NCBI GenBank assembly: GCA_049366715.1
Contig: JBMNCQ010000029.1
Coordinates: 1-29,009, forward strand
Length of the DNA: 29,009 nt
DNA from: JBMNCQ01 sp049366715
Lineage (GTDB): Bacteria > Bacillota > Peptococcia > Peptococcales > BICA1-8
Direction: 5' to 3'
Position numbers and translations under genes: made by a program. Shown piece after piece: positions 1 through 7,510 of the stretch; the first letter of the stretch is position 1, and every line of letters begins with the position of its first letter. The notes below the pieces were generated by a model. That model worked only from the letters and a program-made list of their open reading frames with translations. It was not told the DNA's origin and did not search any database.

Positions 1-107
1 TTCTCTGTTCTCTGTTCTCTGTTCTCTGTTCTCTGTTCTCTGTTCTCTGTTCTCAACAGCATTATAACTCAATTTTACGTATGACCCATAAACTTTAAAC
101 GATAAAC
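1..107. repeat. heptamer array, left edge of window
   Basis: Seven perfect copies of TTCTCTG (1-49) run into TTCTC (50-54). After a short degenerate stretch come three related heptamers, CATAAAC, TTTAAAC and GATAAAC (87-107). The same words occur in other intergenic arrays of this window. The array lies just past the terminator of the flagellar gene block and contains no gene. Because the window starts inside it, its true length is unknown. Confidence 0.9.
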
Positions 108-131
108 AAAAAAACAGCCTGGCACAGGCTG
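108..131 (-). terminator. rho-independent terminator after the rod-binding gene
   Basis: On the minus strand a perfect 7-bp stem, CAGCCTG/CAGGCTG with a 3-base loop, is followed by seven U residues. It begins directly after the stop codon at 132-134. This is a textbook intrinsic terminator and marks the end of the flagellar transcription unit. Confidence 0.9.
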
Positions 132-512
132 CTATTTCTCAAAATTGGTTATTTCTTTTTCTTCCGGCGGATTGCTGAGATTAGCGGATAATTGGTCGTA
201 GAGAATTTTTGCAAGACCCATGCCGCCCGCCTTGCTTATCTTTTGAGCATATTGCTCATCCAGCATATCTTGAAAGATTTTTTCTCCCTGTCCTTTAGGA
301 ATCAGGCCGCCCTCAGGGATTGCCGCCCGCATCTGGGCAATCATTTTATGGACGAAAACACTTTCAAACTGCTGGCAGGCTTCCATCAGCTTCTCTTTAT
401 CATCTGTCCCCTGCGCATTTTTAAGTATTTGCTGGAATTTATCTTCAGAATTTTTCATTTTACTGTTTGCTGCTTGCAAGCTGTTGATATTCATACCGGA
501 TTCTATCTTCAT
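132..512 (-). CDS. flagellar rod-binding protein (FlgJ N-terminal type)
   Basis: Encodes a 126-residue protein matching the rod-binding domain of FlgJ, which helps assemble the flagellar rod outside the membrane. The family core is visible from about residue 45 on: QFESVFVHKMIAQMR, then a Pro/Gly-rich stretch, GQGEKIFQDMLDEQYA and GGMGLAKILYDQL. The muramidase domain of proteobacterial FlgJ is absent, as is usual in Firmicutes. The ATG at 512 is preferred, with a purine-rich GAGAG a few bases upstream. The frame stays open to a TTG at 539, but no ribosome binding site is seen there. It follows flgG and flgF in the same direction and is closed by a terminator, so it is the last flagellar gene here. 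Confidence 0.85.
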   Translation of the reverse strand: MKIESGMNINSLQAANSKMKNSEDKFQQILKNAQGTDDKEKLMEACQQFESVFVHKMIAQMRAAIPEGGLIPKGQGEKIFQDMLDEQYAQKISKAGGMGLAKILYDQLSANLSNPPEEKEITNFEK

Positions 513-539
513 AGTCTCGCTCTCACGCCTTTCTATCAA

Positions 540-867
540 TCAGGTAAAAACTTGGGGATAATTTTATTTGTCAGGCTTTCAGTTCTTCTTGAATTGATCA
601 TTCATCAGCCTAAGCCAGCATAAAAAGCTTTTGGTCACTCTTAAACTTAGTAGTCAAAATAATCTGTTTCCCGGCATATTATCTGATTTCAAAATTTACT
701 TTCTTAAAAAAACCCTGACTAACCAGGCAGCTTTTTCAGCCAATCCCGACAAATAATATGCACTTTAAGTTATCCCTTACAAAGAGATTGTCTTAAGACA
801 AAATCCGGACAGATAAACTTCTCCGCCAAGTTAAAACCCGACAAGTAAATGCTTCCCACTAAGCTAA
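540..867. other. intergenic region with degenerate TTATTTGTC motifs and a palindrome
   Basis: No gene is seen in this gap between the flgG stop and the rod-binding gene. It holds a forward TTTATTTGTCAGG (568-580) and three inverted relatives, CCCGACAAATAA (about 746), CCGGACAGATAA (about 804) and CCCGACAAGTAA (about 838). It also holds the perfect 14-bp palindrome TTGTCTTAAGACAA (788-801). The same motif family fills the gap upstream of glyA (26588-26911). Confidence 0.6.
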
Positions 868-1647
868 CTACCGTCTCAGATTATTTGTCATCTGGAGGAT
901 TTCATCTGACGTTTGGATGGTTTTCGTGTTGATTTCATATGCTCTCTGGGCTGTAATCATTTGAACCATTTCTTCTACAACATTTACGTTGGAGTTTTCC
1001 AAGAAATACTGTCTGATAGAACCAAACCCTTCCTCACCGACAACACCATCCTGGGCTTCCCCCGAGGCAGACGTAGGCAAATAAATACTGCCCCCGTTTT
1101 TCTCCAAACCTGTGGGATTATTAAACCTGGCCAACCCGATCTCCGCTACTTCCTCTGAGTCTGTTTCGCCGTCAACCAGAGCATATATTATGCCATCGAC
1201 AATTTGAACTTCCCTGGTGTCATCAGGAAGTTGAATCGGACTGTCACCATCATCAAGCAGCCTGAACCCATCGGAATTCACGATATAACTTTCATCATCC
1301 AAACGACAAGCCCCGTTTCTGGTATAGCCGATCACATCCTGAGGCATCAGAACCTTAAAAAACCCGGAGCCTTCAATAGCCATATCAAGTTCATTATCAG
1401 TCTGCTGTAATATACCCTGTTTAAAATCAACCTGGGTTGAGGATACTCTGACACCCGTACCTACTTCAACCTGTACAGGCTTTTCCCTGGTTGCTATTTG
1501 CATTTTTTGATAGATTAGATCCTGAAAGTTAACTCTATTCTTCTTATAACCTGTCGTATTTACATTGGCCAGATTGTTCGCAATTGTATCTAAAAGTAAT
1601 TGCTGGGAGTTCAAACCTGAACCTGAAGTATATAGTGATCTTAACAT
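868..1647 (-). CDS. flhP: flagellar basal-body rod protein FlgG / FlhP family
   Basis: A 259-residue distal-rod/hook-family protein. The N-terminal rod signature (SGLNSQQLLLDTIANNLANV, then NTTGYKKNRVNF) covers residues 10-43. The C-terminal helix typical of the family (SNVNVVEEMVQMITAQRAYE) lies near residue 220. Length fits FlgG and B. subtilis FlhP (about 260-270). The ATG has a good GGAGG site 8-9 bases upstream. Position after mbl and a first rod gene matches the B. subtilis order mbl-flhO-flhP, hence the symbol; flgG is an equally valid name. It is separated from the upstream rod gene by 488 bp of repeat-rich DNA, so it may have its own promoter. Confidence 0.92.
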   Translation of the reverse strand: MLRSLYTSGSGLNSQQLLLDTIANNLANVNTTGYKKNRVNFQDLIYQKMQIATREKPVQVEVGTGVRVSSTQVDFKQGILQQTDNELDMAIEGSGFFKVLMPQDVIGYTRNGACRLDDESYIVNSDGFRLLDDGDSPIQLPDDTREVQIVDGIIYALVDGETDSEEVAEIGLARFNNPTGLEKNGGSIYLPTSASGEAQDGVVGEEGFGSIRQYFLENSNVNVVEEMVQMITAQRAYEINTKTIQTSDEILQMTNNLRR

Positions 1648-1753
1648 GCATCATACCTCCAAATTTATAATATAGTCCCTAGCTGCCAGCTTGATCATCA
1701 TAGCGCTTGCCCGCAAAAACGCGGCCGGTACATAAAGTACAAAGAAAACGTAT

Positions 1754-1811
1754 GTTTCCGCAATCGATCGGAAACTCAGGAGGCTTCTGCAATGCAGTCC
1801 GGCCTCTTTTT
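1754..1811 (+). terminator. tandem hairpins with T-run (terminator-like, plus strand)
   Basis: A perfect 7-bp stem, GTTTCCG (1754-1760) with CGGAAAC (1769-1775), is followed by GAGGC (1780-1784)/GCCTC (1802-1806) enclosing CTGCA/TGCAG, and then TTTTT (1807-1811). It has the layout of an intrinsic terminator for plus-strand transcription. No plus-strand gene is visible to its left, and on the minus strand it would lie in the leader of the FlgG gene. It could instead be part of a structured leader RNA. Confidence 0.45.
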
Positions 1812-2105
1812 AGTGAGTAGTGACTAGTGGTAGTAAAGTTTATAGAGCATAGTTAATCGTTTATAGAACAAGGAACCGTTTCACACTGTAGTCACAGTAG
1901 CTACTTTACCTCTACCTGACCTGTAATATTACCCCCTAGTTTACCTTTACCTCTTTGTAGTGACTAGTGAGTAGTATAGTGAGATCGTAGAGCATAGATT
2001 ATCGTTTAAATGTTTTGAGTACAGATAACAGAGTACAGATAACTAAGTACAAAGACCAGAACACAGTTCAGCGCGGCGGTTCCCGGCACTATCACACTGT
2101 AGCCA
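1811..2105. repeat. composite heptamer repeats, reversed orientation, plus TTTACC block
   Basis: Fills most of the 488-bp gap between the two rod genes; no gene is seen. TAGTGAG, TAGTGAC and TAGTGGT lead into AGTAAAG, TTTATAG and AGCATAG. This is the reverse complement of the block order at 5931-6240. Around 1905-1960 there is a CTTTACCTCTACC-type block also found near 24378. At 2015-2070 heptamers AGTACAG, ATAACAG, AGTACAG and ATAACTA continue the 7-bp rhythm. Confidence 0.85.
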
Positions 2106-2135
2106 CTGTAGTGCATAGATGTAATTCTCCATTAC

Positions 2136-2882
2136 TTAAACCCTGCCTACTTCATTGATCACTTTATCCAGTGTGGAATCATAGGCCTGTACTATTTTTT
2201 GATTTGCTTCATAGGCCCTCAGGTTTTTAAGATACTTGGTCATTCCTTCAATGGGATTGGCATTTGATTGCTCCAAATAACCCTGCAGGATTTTTCCCTC
2301 AGCTTCTACCGGGGGCAGATCTGATTCAAACAAGGTACTGCCGTATTTTCTCGGTTCTTGAAGACCGACCATTAAAAGCTTATCCACATATTCACCGTCT
2401 ACATAGATAGCGCCGTCTTCATTGATATTCACCGACTGACCCCTGACTGTTATGGGACCGTTTTCTGCCATTACCAGATATCCGTCATCGTTTGTCAGCT
2501 GAGCATTTTGATTTAAGTCAAAGGAACCGTTACGGGTATAAAACCTTTGGCCTTCGGCATTTTCTACTACTAAATACCCCTGGCCCTTAATAGCCAGATC
2601 AAAATCCCTTTCCGTATTCACTAATTCACCCTGAATATCGAAATAGGTTATAACATCATCAACTTTTACACCCCGGCCTAAATTCCCGATGGGAACCCGC
2701 GGGGAAGTCGCCGGCCTTTCATAGTTAATCATGCTGTTCAGCCTGGACTGAAAGGATTTAAAGAGCACCTCTTCTCCCTTGTAGCCGCCGGTTTTGGAGT
2801 TGACTAAATTGTTGGTTTCTATTTCATTGCGAAACATAATGGCACTTAATCCTGTTGCCGCTGTGTATAATCCTCGCAGCAT
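2136..2882 (-). CDS. flhO: flagellar basal-body rod protein FlgF / FlhO family
   Basis: A 248-residue rod/hook-family protein. The N-terminus MLRGLYTAATGLSAIMFRNE and the GGYKGEEVLFKSF stretch (about residues 33-45) match the rod signature, although the usual N-x-ANVNT element is altered to NNLVNSKTGGYK. The C-terminal motif SNANPIEGMTKYLKNLRAYE (about residues 205-224) is typical. The ATG is preceded by a strong AAAGGAGG. It lies directly downstream of mbl, as flhO does in B. subtilis. It should form part of the proximal or distal rod with the next gene. Confidence 0.9.
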   Translation of the reverse strand: MLRGLYTAATGLSAIMFRNEIETNNLVNSKTGGYKGEEVLFKSFQSRLNSMINYERPATSPRVPIGNLGRGVKVDDVITYFDIQGELVNTERDFDLAIKGQGYLVVENAEGQRFYTRNGSFDLNQNAQLTNDDGYLVMAENGPITVRGQSVNINEDGAIYVDGEYVDKLLMVGLQEPRKYGSTLFESDLPPVEAEGKILQGYLEQSNANPIEGMTKYLKNLRAYEANQKIVQAYDSTLDKVINEVGRV

Positions 2883-3028
2883 TACTAAACCTCCTTTAGC
2901 TTCCGGGCTATTTTATTGCTTCTGATACCTGCCCTGCTCATAAGTTAGCCTATTGCGTCCGACACAAACATAAAAAACCTCATGTAGTATTAATCGGTTA
3001 ATTCTTAAATTTATTTAGGTTTAAATAG

Positions 3029-3053
3029 AAAAAACCGACCAAAAATAGGTCAG
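3029..3053 (-). terminator. intrinsic terminator after mbl
   Basis: On the minus strand CTGACC, a 7-base loop and GGTCGG form a 6-bp stem (one T-G pair), followed by TTTTTT. It lies about 110 bp past the mbl stop and before the first flagellar gene, so mbl and the flagellar genes are probably separate transcription units. Confidence 0.7.
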
Positions 3054-3159
3054 TCTCTTATATAGGGTAGGTATGCTTTGCCTATAATTTACTTCAGGCC
3101 CGCCGGTTCACCGAAAAACTCCGTGACTACTCAACGGTAATTATTCTTCTTACCTTAAA

Positions 3160-4188
3160 TTACATTACTTTTTTGGCGAAGGCCTTAGCATCGGAAAGAA
3201 GATCAATATTCTGCAGGGCTATGCCTGTTCCCAAAGCCACACAGGAAATAGCGTCATCAGGAACATGGGTCGGTAAACCGGTTCTTTCGGCGATAAGGGT
3301 ATCTAAACCATTAAGCAATGCCCCTCCGCCTGTCATGACAATCCCTTTATTCATGATATCGCCGGCCAGTTCAGGGGGGGTTTTTTCCAAAACTTCTTTA
3401 ACGGCACCAATCACCGCATCTACGGAATCACTCAGGGACTCATATGCCTGCTCTGCTGTTATCGTAATGGTTTTGGGCAGACCGCTCACCAAATCCCGGC
3501 CCCGTACTTCAATCTTATCCCCCTGCCTATTAGCAGGATATGCGGTACCAATTTCTTTTTTTACTTCTTCCGCAGTTCTTTCACCAATCATTAGATTAAA
3601 TATCCGCCGCACATATCTAACAATTGCTTCGTCAAATTTGTCACCGCCGATCCGGATAGACTTACTGCAAACAATCCCGCCTAAAGAGAGCACGGCAACA
3701 TCAGTAGTACCGCCGCCGATATCTACGACCATGCTGCCGTTAGGCTCGGCAATATCTATGCCCGCTCCCAGGGCGGCAGCTACCGGTTCTTCAATCAAAT
3801 AAGCCTGTTTGGCACCTGCAGCAACCGCAGCTTGTTTAACCGCTCTTTCCTCAACACTGGTAACACCTGAGGGGATACAAACCATTACTCTGGGCTTAAA
3901 AAACAGTCTTTTGCCGACAGCCTTATCAATAAAATATCTGAGCATCTTTTCCGTTACTTCATAATCAGCAATAACACCGTCTCTTAACGGCCTAATGGCA
4001 ACGATATTGCCGGGGGTCCTGCCCAGCATTCTTCTCGCTTCATCCCCTACAGCAATTATCTGCCCGCTATTTTTATCTAAAGCAACAACCGAAGGTTCAT
4101 TTAGAACAATTCCTCTTTTTTTAACATAAACTAATATACTGGCTGTACCCAGGTCTATGCCGATATCTTCCCCGAAATTAAAAAACAT
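3160..4188 (-). CDS. mbl: rod-shape-determining actin homologue Mbl/MreB
   Basis: A 342-residue bacterial actin that polymerises under the membrane and directs lateral cell-wall synthesis. The actin-fold nucleotide motifs are present: phosphate 1 DIGIDLGTASILVYV (about residues 8-22), phosphate 2 VVDIGGGTTDVAVLSLGG (about 155-172) and the adenosine motif IVMTGGGALLNGL (about 284-296). Length equals that of MreB-family proteins. Its place directly after spoIIID identifies it as mbl rather than mreB, because spoIIID-mbl is the B. subtilis order. The ATG has a GGGGG site 6-7 bases upstream. No mreC or mreD follows, which also supports mbl. Confidence 0.95.
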   Translation of the reverse strand: MFFNFGEDIGIDLGTASILVYVKKRGIVLNEPSVVALDKNSGQIIAVGDEARRMLGRTPGNIVAIRPLRDGVIADYEVTEKMLRYFIDKAVGKRLFFKPRVMVCIPSGVTSVEERAVKQAAVAAGAKQAYLIEEPVAAALGAGIDIAEPNGSMVVDIGGGTTDVAVLSLGGIVCSKSIRIGGDKFDEAIVRYVRRIFNLMIGERTAEEVKKEIGTAYPANRQGDKIEVRGRDLVSGLPKTITITAEQAYESLSDSVDAVIGAVKEVLEKTPPELAGDIMNKGIVMTGGGALLNGLDTLIAERTGLPTHVPDDAISCVALGTGIALQNIDLLSDAKAFAKKVM

Positions 4189-4293
4189 AGCAATCCCCCT
4201 TTAGCTTGTCCTCAGTTTGAGCGAACAAATGTCCAGGATATCTCCTGAACACATCTCTAAATATAAACATATCCGAGCATGCAAGTTTGCTTT

Positions 4294-4323
4294 AAAGCTT
4301 TTATTCTACAAAATAAAAGCTTT
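4294..4323. other. 12-bp perfect inverted repeat between spoIIID and mbl
   Basis: AAAGCTTTTATT (4294-4305) and AATAAAAGCTTT (4312-4323) form a perfect 12-bp stem with a 6-base loop. There is no long T-run on either side. It could partly terminate spoIIID transcription or stabilise the mRNA end. Confidence 0.5.
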
Positions 4324-4431
4324 TCCTCTTTAATATTTGTAAAAACTAGTTAAAAATGAAAATATTAATTCTTAAGTTACTGCTTCCCAGTTTTGGATTA
4401 ACATAATTGACTCTGAATAATCTTTTTATTT

Positions 4432-4698
4432 TCAGGACGCATTTTCTTCTTCCGTACCACTATATTTCCTGCGCGTTGCTTCACCACCCCGCAGATGCCT
4501 TTCGGCTTTGTTTTTCTCCAGAATACTCCTTACCTGATTGGCAAGGTCCTTATTTATGATCGGTAGCCTTTCCGTCATATCTTTATGGACAGTGCTTTTA
4601 CTCACACCAAATACTTGGGCTGTTTGCCTCACAGTATGGGCCGATTCTAATATATACTCACAAATCTCCAGTACCCGTTTCCGAATATACTCCTGCAT
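4432..4698 (-). CDS. spoIIID: sporulation transcription regulator SpoIIID
   Basis: An 88-residue DNA-binding protein that switches mother-cell sigma-E genes on and off during sporulation. A helix-turn-helix is clear at residues 22-41 (TVRQTAQVFGVSKSTVHKDM). It is followed by the family's RLPIINKDLANQVRSIL helix and the basic tail HLRGGEATRRKY, which adds to DNA contact. The ATG at 4698 is chosen because GGGGAGG lies 8-9 bases upstream; the frame stays open further upstream without a better site. B. subtilis SpoIIID has about 93 residues. It stands alone between spoIIQ and mbl. I could not assign a sigma-E promoter with confidence. Confidence 0.95.
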   Translation of the reverse strand: MQEYIRKRVLEICEYILESAHTVRQTAQVFGVSKSTVHKDMTERLPIINKDLANQVRSILEKNKAERHLRGGEATRRKYSGTEEENAS

Positions 4699-4912
4699 TG
4701 CCTGACCTCCCCGTTCTTCTCTCTTCACCTTATGTATATGGGAGGTAAGTAAAAAAAATGAATATTATTTTGCTAATATGTGAATTTTTCTGAAAAATTA
4801 GTGGATTTTACTGTTACTAATTTACTTTTGATTCTTCTCTGTTCTAAAAAAGAGAAGGGCAGCGGCTAAGTATCCATTTGCTCAATGAACCCCGCTTCTG
4901 ACCTTCTCCCTG

Positions 4913-5755
4913 CTATTTCTGCAACTCTTGCAGATAATCGGCCGGGTTAACCCACTGCCGGTTTTGTTGAATTTGAAAATGTAGATGGGAGCCGCTTGCC
5001 AGCTCTTCATTTCCCGGCATCCCTGCCTGTCCGATCTCTTCCCCTGCTTTTACCCTTTGTCCTTCCTGTACCAGTGCCTGAGCTAAATGAGCATAACGGG
5101 TCAGCCAGCCATTACCATGCTCGATTTCGATGGTAATTTTCCGTTCCTCAGAGTTTTCTACCAATTTTACCGTACCTCCCGCTGCCGCCTTTACATAATC
5201 TCCGGGATTGGTTTTTATGTCTATTCCCGGATGCAAACGATAATCGGCATATATTTCCGAATAACGCAATCCATAGTCATTTAAGACCGCTCCTTGAACA
5301 GGCCGGCTGAAGACCAGGGGGTGAGCAGACGCCGGGACCATTGCTCCGGAATCATTTTTTTCTTCATCATCTGCTGCTTCCCGCTCCTGTGCCGCTTTGA
5401 CCGGTATCGGTTCTTCATTTGGGGGATTTGACACTACCGGAACTTCCTGAAGAGAGTGTTCTTCGTTAACTTTAGCTGGATTCTGCACCGGATTTTGCCG
5501 GTCCGGCGCAATCCGTTCCTCTTTCTTTTCAGAAGCCGGTTCCTGTTTATCCGTTCCCCCATTCCCCACCGAATCTATGACAACCTCGGCATCAGGCCCT
5601 GCCATTGTCTTTTCCAAAGTTTCTTTTTTGCTGCTTGTTAACAAATAACTCAAAGTAAAAGTAAATATAAATAGCACAACCAATAGATAAATACCGTACT
5701 TCTGCAAATAATCACTGTATTGGTCTAAAAATTTGCTGAGTTTTTCTTTATTCAT
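4913..5755 (-). CDS. spoIIQ: SpoIIQ-like sporulation protein with M23/LytM domain
   Basis: A 280-residue forespore protein. A short cytoplasmic N-terminus and one membrane helix (about residues 20-40) are followed by a long charged, Pro-rich linker (about 45-145) and a LytM/M23 peptidase domain (about 150-278). In the family SpoIIQ faces the intermembrane space and joins mother-cell SpoIIIAH to form the feeding-tube channel. All metal-site residues of active M23 enzymes appear present: H175 and D179 (HPGID), H223 (YAHL) and H257/H259 (HLHF). The ATG has GAGGAG about 11 bases upstream. Location between spoIID and spoIIID supports the name. An ordinary M23 endopeptidase cannot be ruled out by sequence alone. 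Confidence 0.85.
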   Translation of the reverse strand: MNKEKLSKFLDQYSDYLQKYGIYLLVVLFIFTFTLSYLLTSSKKETLEKTMAGPDAEVVIDSVGNGGTDKQEPASEKKEERIAPDRQNPVQNPAKVNEEHSLQEVPVVSNPPNEEPIPVKAAQEREAADDEEKNDSGAMVPASAHPLVFSRPVQGAVLNDYGLRYSEIYADYRLHPGIDIKTNPGDYVKAAAGGTVKLVENSEERKITIEIEHGNGWLTRYAHLAQALVQEGQRVKAGEEIGQAGMPGNEELASGSHLHFQIQQNRQWVNPADYLQELQK

Positions 5756-5864
5756 TAGACATCACGCTCCTCAGCTATATAATTGCCAAGATTTAGACAT
5801 GTTAGACAAAAACCAGGCACACAGTCCGAGTTTTTGCTGAGGTAAGCTTTGGAGCAGCCAGTGC

Positions 5865-6238
5865 TTTCTGTTTCTGTTTTCTGTTCTCTGTTCTCTGTTT
5901 TCTGTTTTCTGTTCTCAACAACATTTAAACGATAAACTATGCTCTATGAACTTTACTACCACTAATCACTAGTCACCAGTCACCAGTCACCAGTCACTAG
6001 TCACTATTCACTAACCAACTGACAACCGATATCTGAGAACTGAAAACTATATCTATAAACGATAAACTATGCTCTATGAACTTTACTACCACTAATCACC
6101 AGTCACCAGTCACTATTCACTAACCAACTGACAACCGATATCTGAGAACTGAGAACTATATCTATAAACGATAATCTATGCTCTATAAACTTTACTACCA
6201 CTAATCACTAGTCACCAGTCACCAGTCACTATTCAGTC
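5865..6238. repeat. large composite heptamer array upstream of spoIIQ
   Basis: Fills the gap between spoIID and spoIIQ; no gene is seen. TTTTCTG/TTCTCTG units (5877-5911) are followed by about 2.6 tandem copies of a long unit that begins at GATAAAC (5931, 6061 and a variant at 6170). The spacings are 130 and 109 bp. The 21-bp difference equals three heptamers: copy one has six (C/T)(C/T)AGTCA-type words and copy two has three. Each unit also holds a TATGCTCTAT, a TTTACTACCACTAA and an ATCTGAGAACTG element. Confidence 0.92.
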
Positions 6239-6242
6239 AACC

Positions 6243-7226
6243 CTAATACTTTATCCTGCTTATCTCCACTCCTTGGTAATAATGCTTTAAAATCTGTTCA
6301 TAGGTTTTACCCTTTTTCGCAAAGTCATCTGCACCGTACTGGCACATACCTACTCCATGGCCATAGCCCCGGGTAGTAAATGTTATGCCGGCGGTGTTTA
6401 TTTTCCAGGTAAACAAAGTAGATTTTAAACCTAATTTTGTACGGACTTCCGTCCCCGGATATGTTTTGCCGCCGATATTGATCGTCTTGATCCGGCCTGT
6501 TTCAGTTTTCTCCCGGACATTGATATATTGATTGCTGTTTCCTTGCAGCTTGGCAGCAGGAACAGCCTGTAAACTTGAACCTAATGCCACATCTATGCTC
6601 TTGAGATCTATGGTTTTCTGCTCCTGGGAATGGGGGTCCTCATGGCCGGAACAAGGAACGCTTTGCAAATAAGGGAAGTTATACTGCCACACATCTCCCG
6701 AGTTCTCTGTTCTTGTCCCCCCACAGCTGGCATGATACACCGGATCTATCAAATCACCATCGTAGACTAAAACTTCCCCTTTTGTTTCCTGGACCGCTTT
6801 TATTATTTTTTGTTTATATTTTTTATAATCCCATAATCCCCATTTTTCTTTTAATTCTGCATCGGAAGTCCAGGCCTGACAGACATTGGAATCTGTTACA
6901 ACATGGGCTTGGGGATGGTATTTTTTTATGGTCGGATCCGGCTCAATAACCCGTTTATAGGCATAGGTTCTCGCTGCCACCGCCTGGGCTTTTAATGCTT
7001 CAATATCAAAGGAGGCCGGCATTTCGGCAGCAACGACCCCTGCGATATAATCCTCAAATCCCATCTGCATCAATTGTTTAGTTTGGTAGTTATAAACATT
7101 AATTGTTTTGTCCATATCCCCAATTTCCACCTCATAATCACGAGTTACAAACAATAAAGTAAGGAGAGGAATAATTATGATGATTACCACAAGTAAAAAC
7201 ATTCCTCCCCAAAAATACCGCTGCAT
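6243..7226 (-). CDS. spoIID: stage II sporulation protein D (SpoIID), peptidoglycan lytic transglycosylase
   Basis: A 327-residue membrane-anchored lytic transglycosylase that, with SpoIIM and SpoIIP, removes septal peptidoglycan during engulfment. One N-terminal membrane helix spans about residues 6-27. The catalytic-site motif VVAAEMPASF places the key Glu at residue 68 and is followed by ALKAQAVAARTYAY (about 77-90). Further family motifs are YHASCGGTRTENSGDVW in the middle and GYGHGVGMCQYGADDFAKKG near the C-terminus. The ATG is preceded by GAGGTGG. It lies directly after murA, as in B. subtilis, separated by a terminator and a long hairpin, so it probably has its own sporulation promoter. 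Confidence 0.95.
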   Translation of the reverse strand: MQRYFWGGMFLLVVIIIIIPLLTLLFVTRDYEVEIGDMDKTINVYNYQTKQLMQMGFEDYIAGVVAAEMPASFDIEALKAQAVAARTYAYKRVIEPDPTIKKYHPQAHVVTDSNVCQAWTSDAELKEKWGLWDYKKYKQKIIKAVQETKGEVLVYDGDLIDPVYHASCGGTRTENSGDVWQYNFPYLQSVPCSGHEDPHSQEQKTIDLKSIDVALGSSLQAVPAAKLQGNSNQYINVREKTETGRIKTINIGGKTYPGTEVRTKLGLKSTLFTWKINTAGITFTTRGYGHGVGMCQYGADDFAKKGKTYEQILKHYYQGVEISRIKY

Positions 7227-7274
7227 GCAACCACCTCATTCGGACAAAATCCTGAGTAGATTTGTCGTAGCTAC

Positions 7275-7312
7275 AGTTTTACAAACCTGCAATGCTGCAG
7301 GTTTGTAAAACT
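7275..7312. other. 17-bp perfect hairpin upstream of spoIID
   Basis: AGTTTTACAAACCTGCA (7275-7291) and TGCAGGTTTGTAAAACT (7296-7312) form a perfect 17-bp stem with a 4-base loop. It lies 49 bp upstream of the spoIID start, between that gene and the murA terminator. No T-run follows on either strand, so it is not a standard terminator. It could act as an operator, a leader hairpin, or a remnant of a small mobile element. Confidence 0.8.
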
Positions 7313-7461
7313 AAAAAGAACGTCTTTAAATTTTATGAGGCTCCAAGGAGAGTTAGAACAGATTTTTGCAGACTGAGGCGGAACCAGGGATAATTGCCGG
7401 TAATAGAAACTAAAAAAAGGAGCTTGCTTTGCCGCATCTCCCCGTAACAATTTATATAAAT

Positions 7462-7490
7462 AAAAACCGGGCAAAATTGCCCGGTTTTTA
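7462..7490. terminator. bidirectional intrinsic terminator after murA
   Basis: AAAAACCGGGCAA (7462-7474) and TTGCCCGGTTTTT (7477-7489) form a strong symmetric stem with A and T runs at its ends. It lies about 20 bp past the murA stop and would end minus-strand transcripts; it could also work on the plus strand. Confidence 0.9.
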
Positions 7491-7510
7491 TTTATAATTC
7501 TAATTTTATC

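Noticed and set aside
3173..3802. A 209-codon plus-strand reading frame antisense to mbl
   Set aside because: It lies opposite conserved mbl codons and has a composition typical of antisense frames, without motifs.
7271..7474. A 67-codon minus-strand reading frame between spoIID and murA
   Set aside because: It covers the murA terminator and the 17-bp hairpin, has no good ribosome binding site and no recognisable protein pattern.
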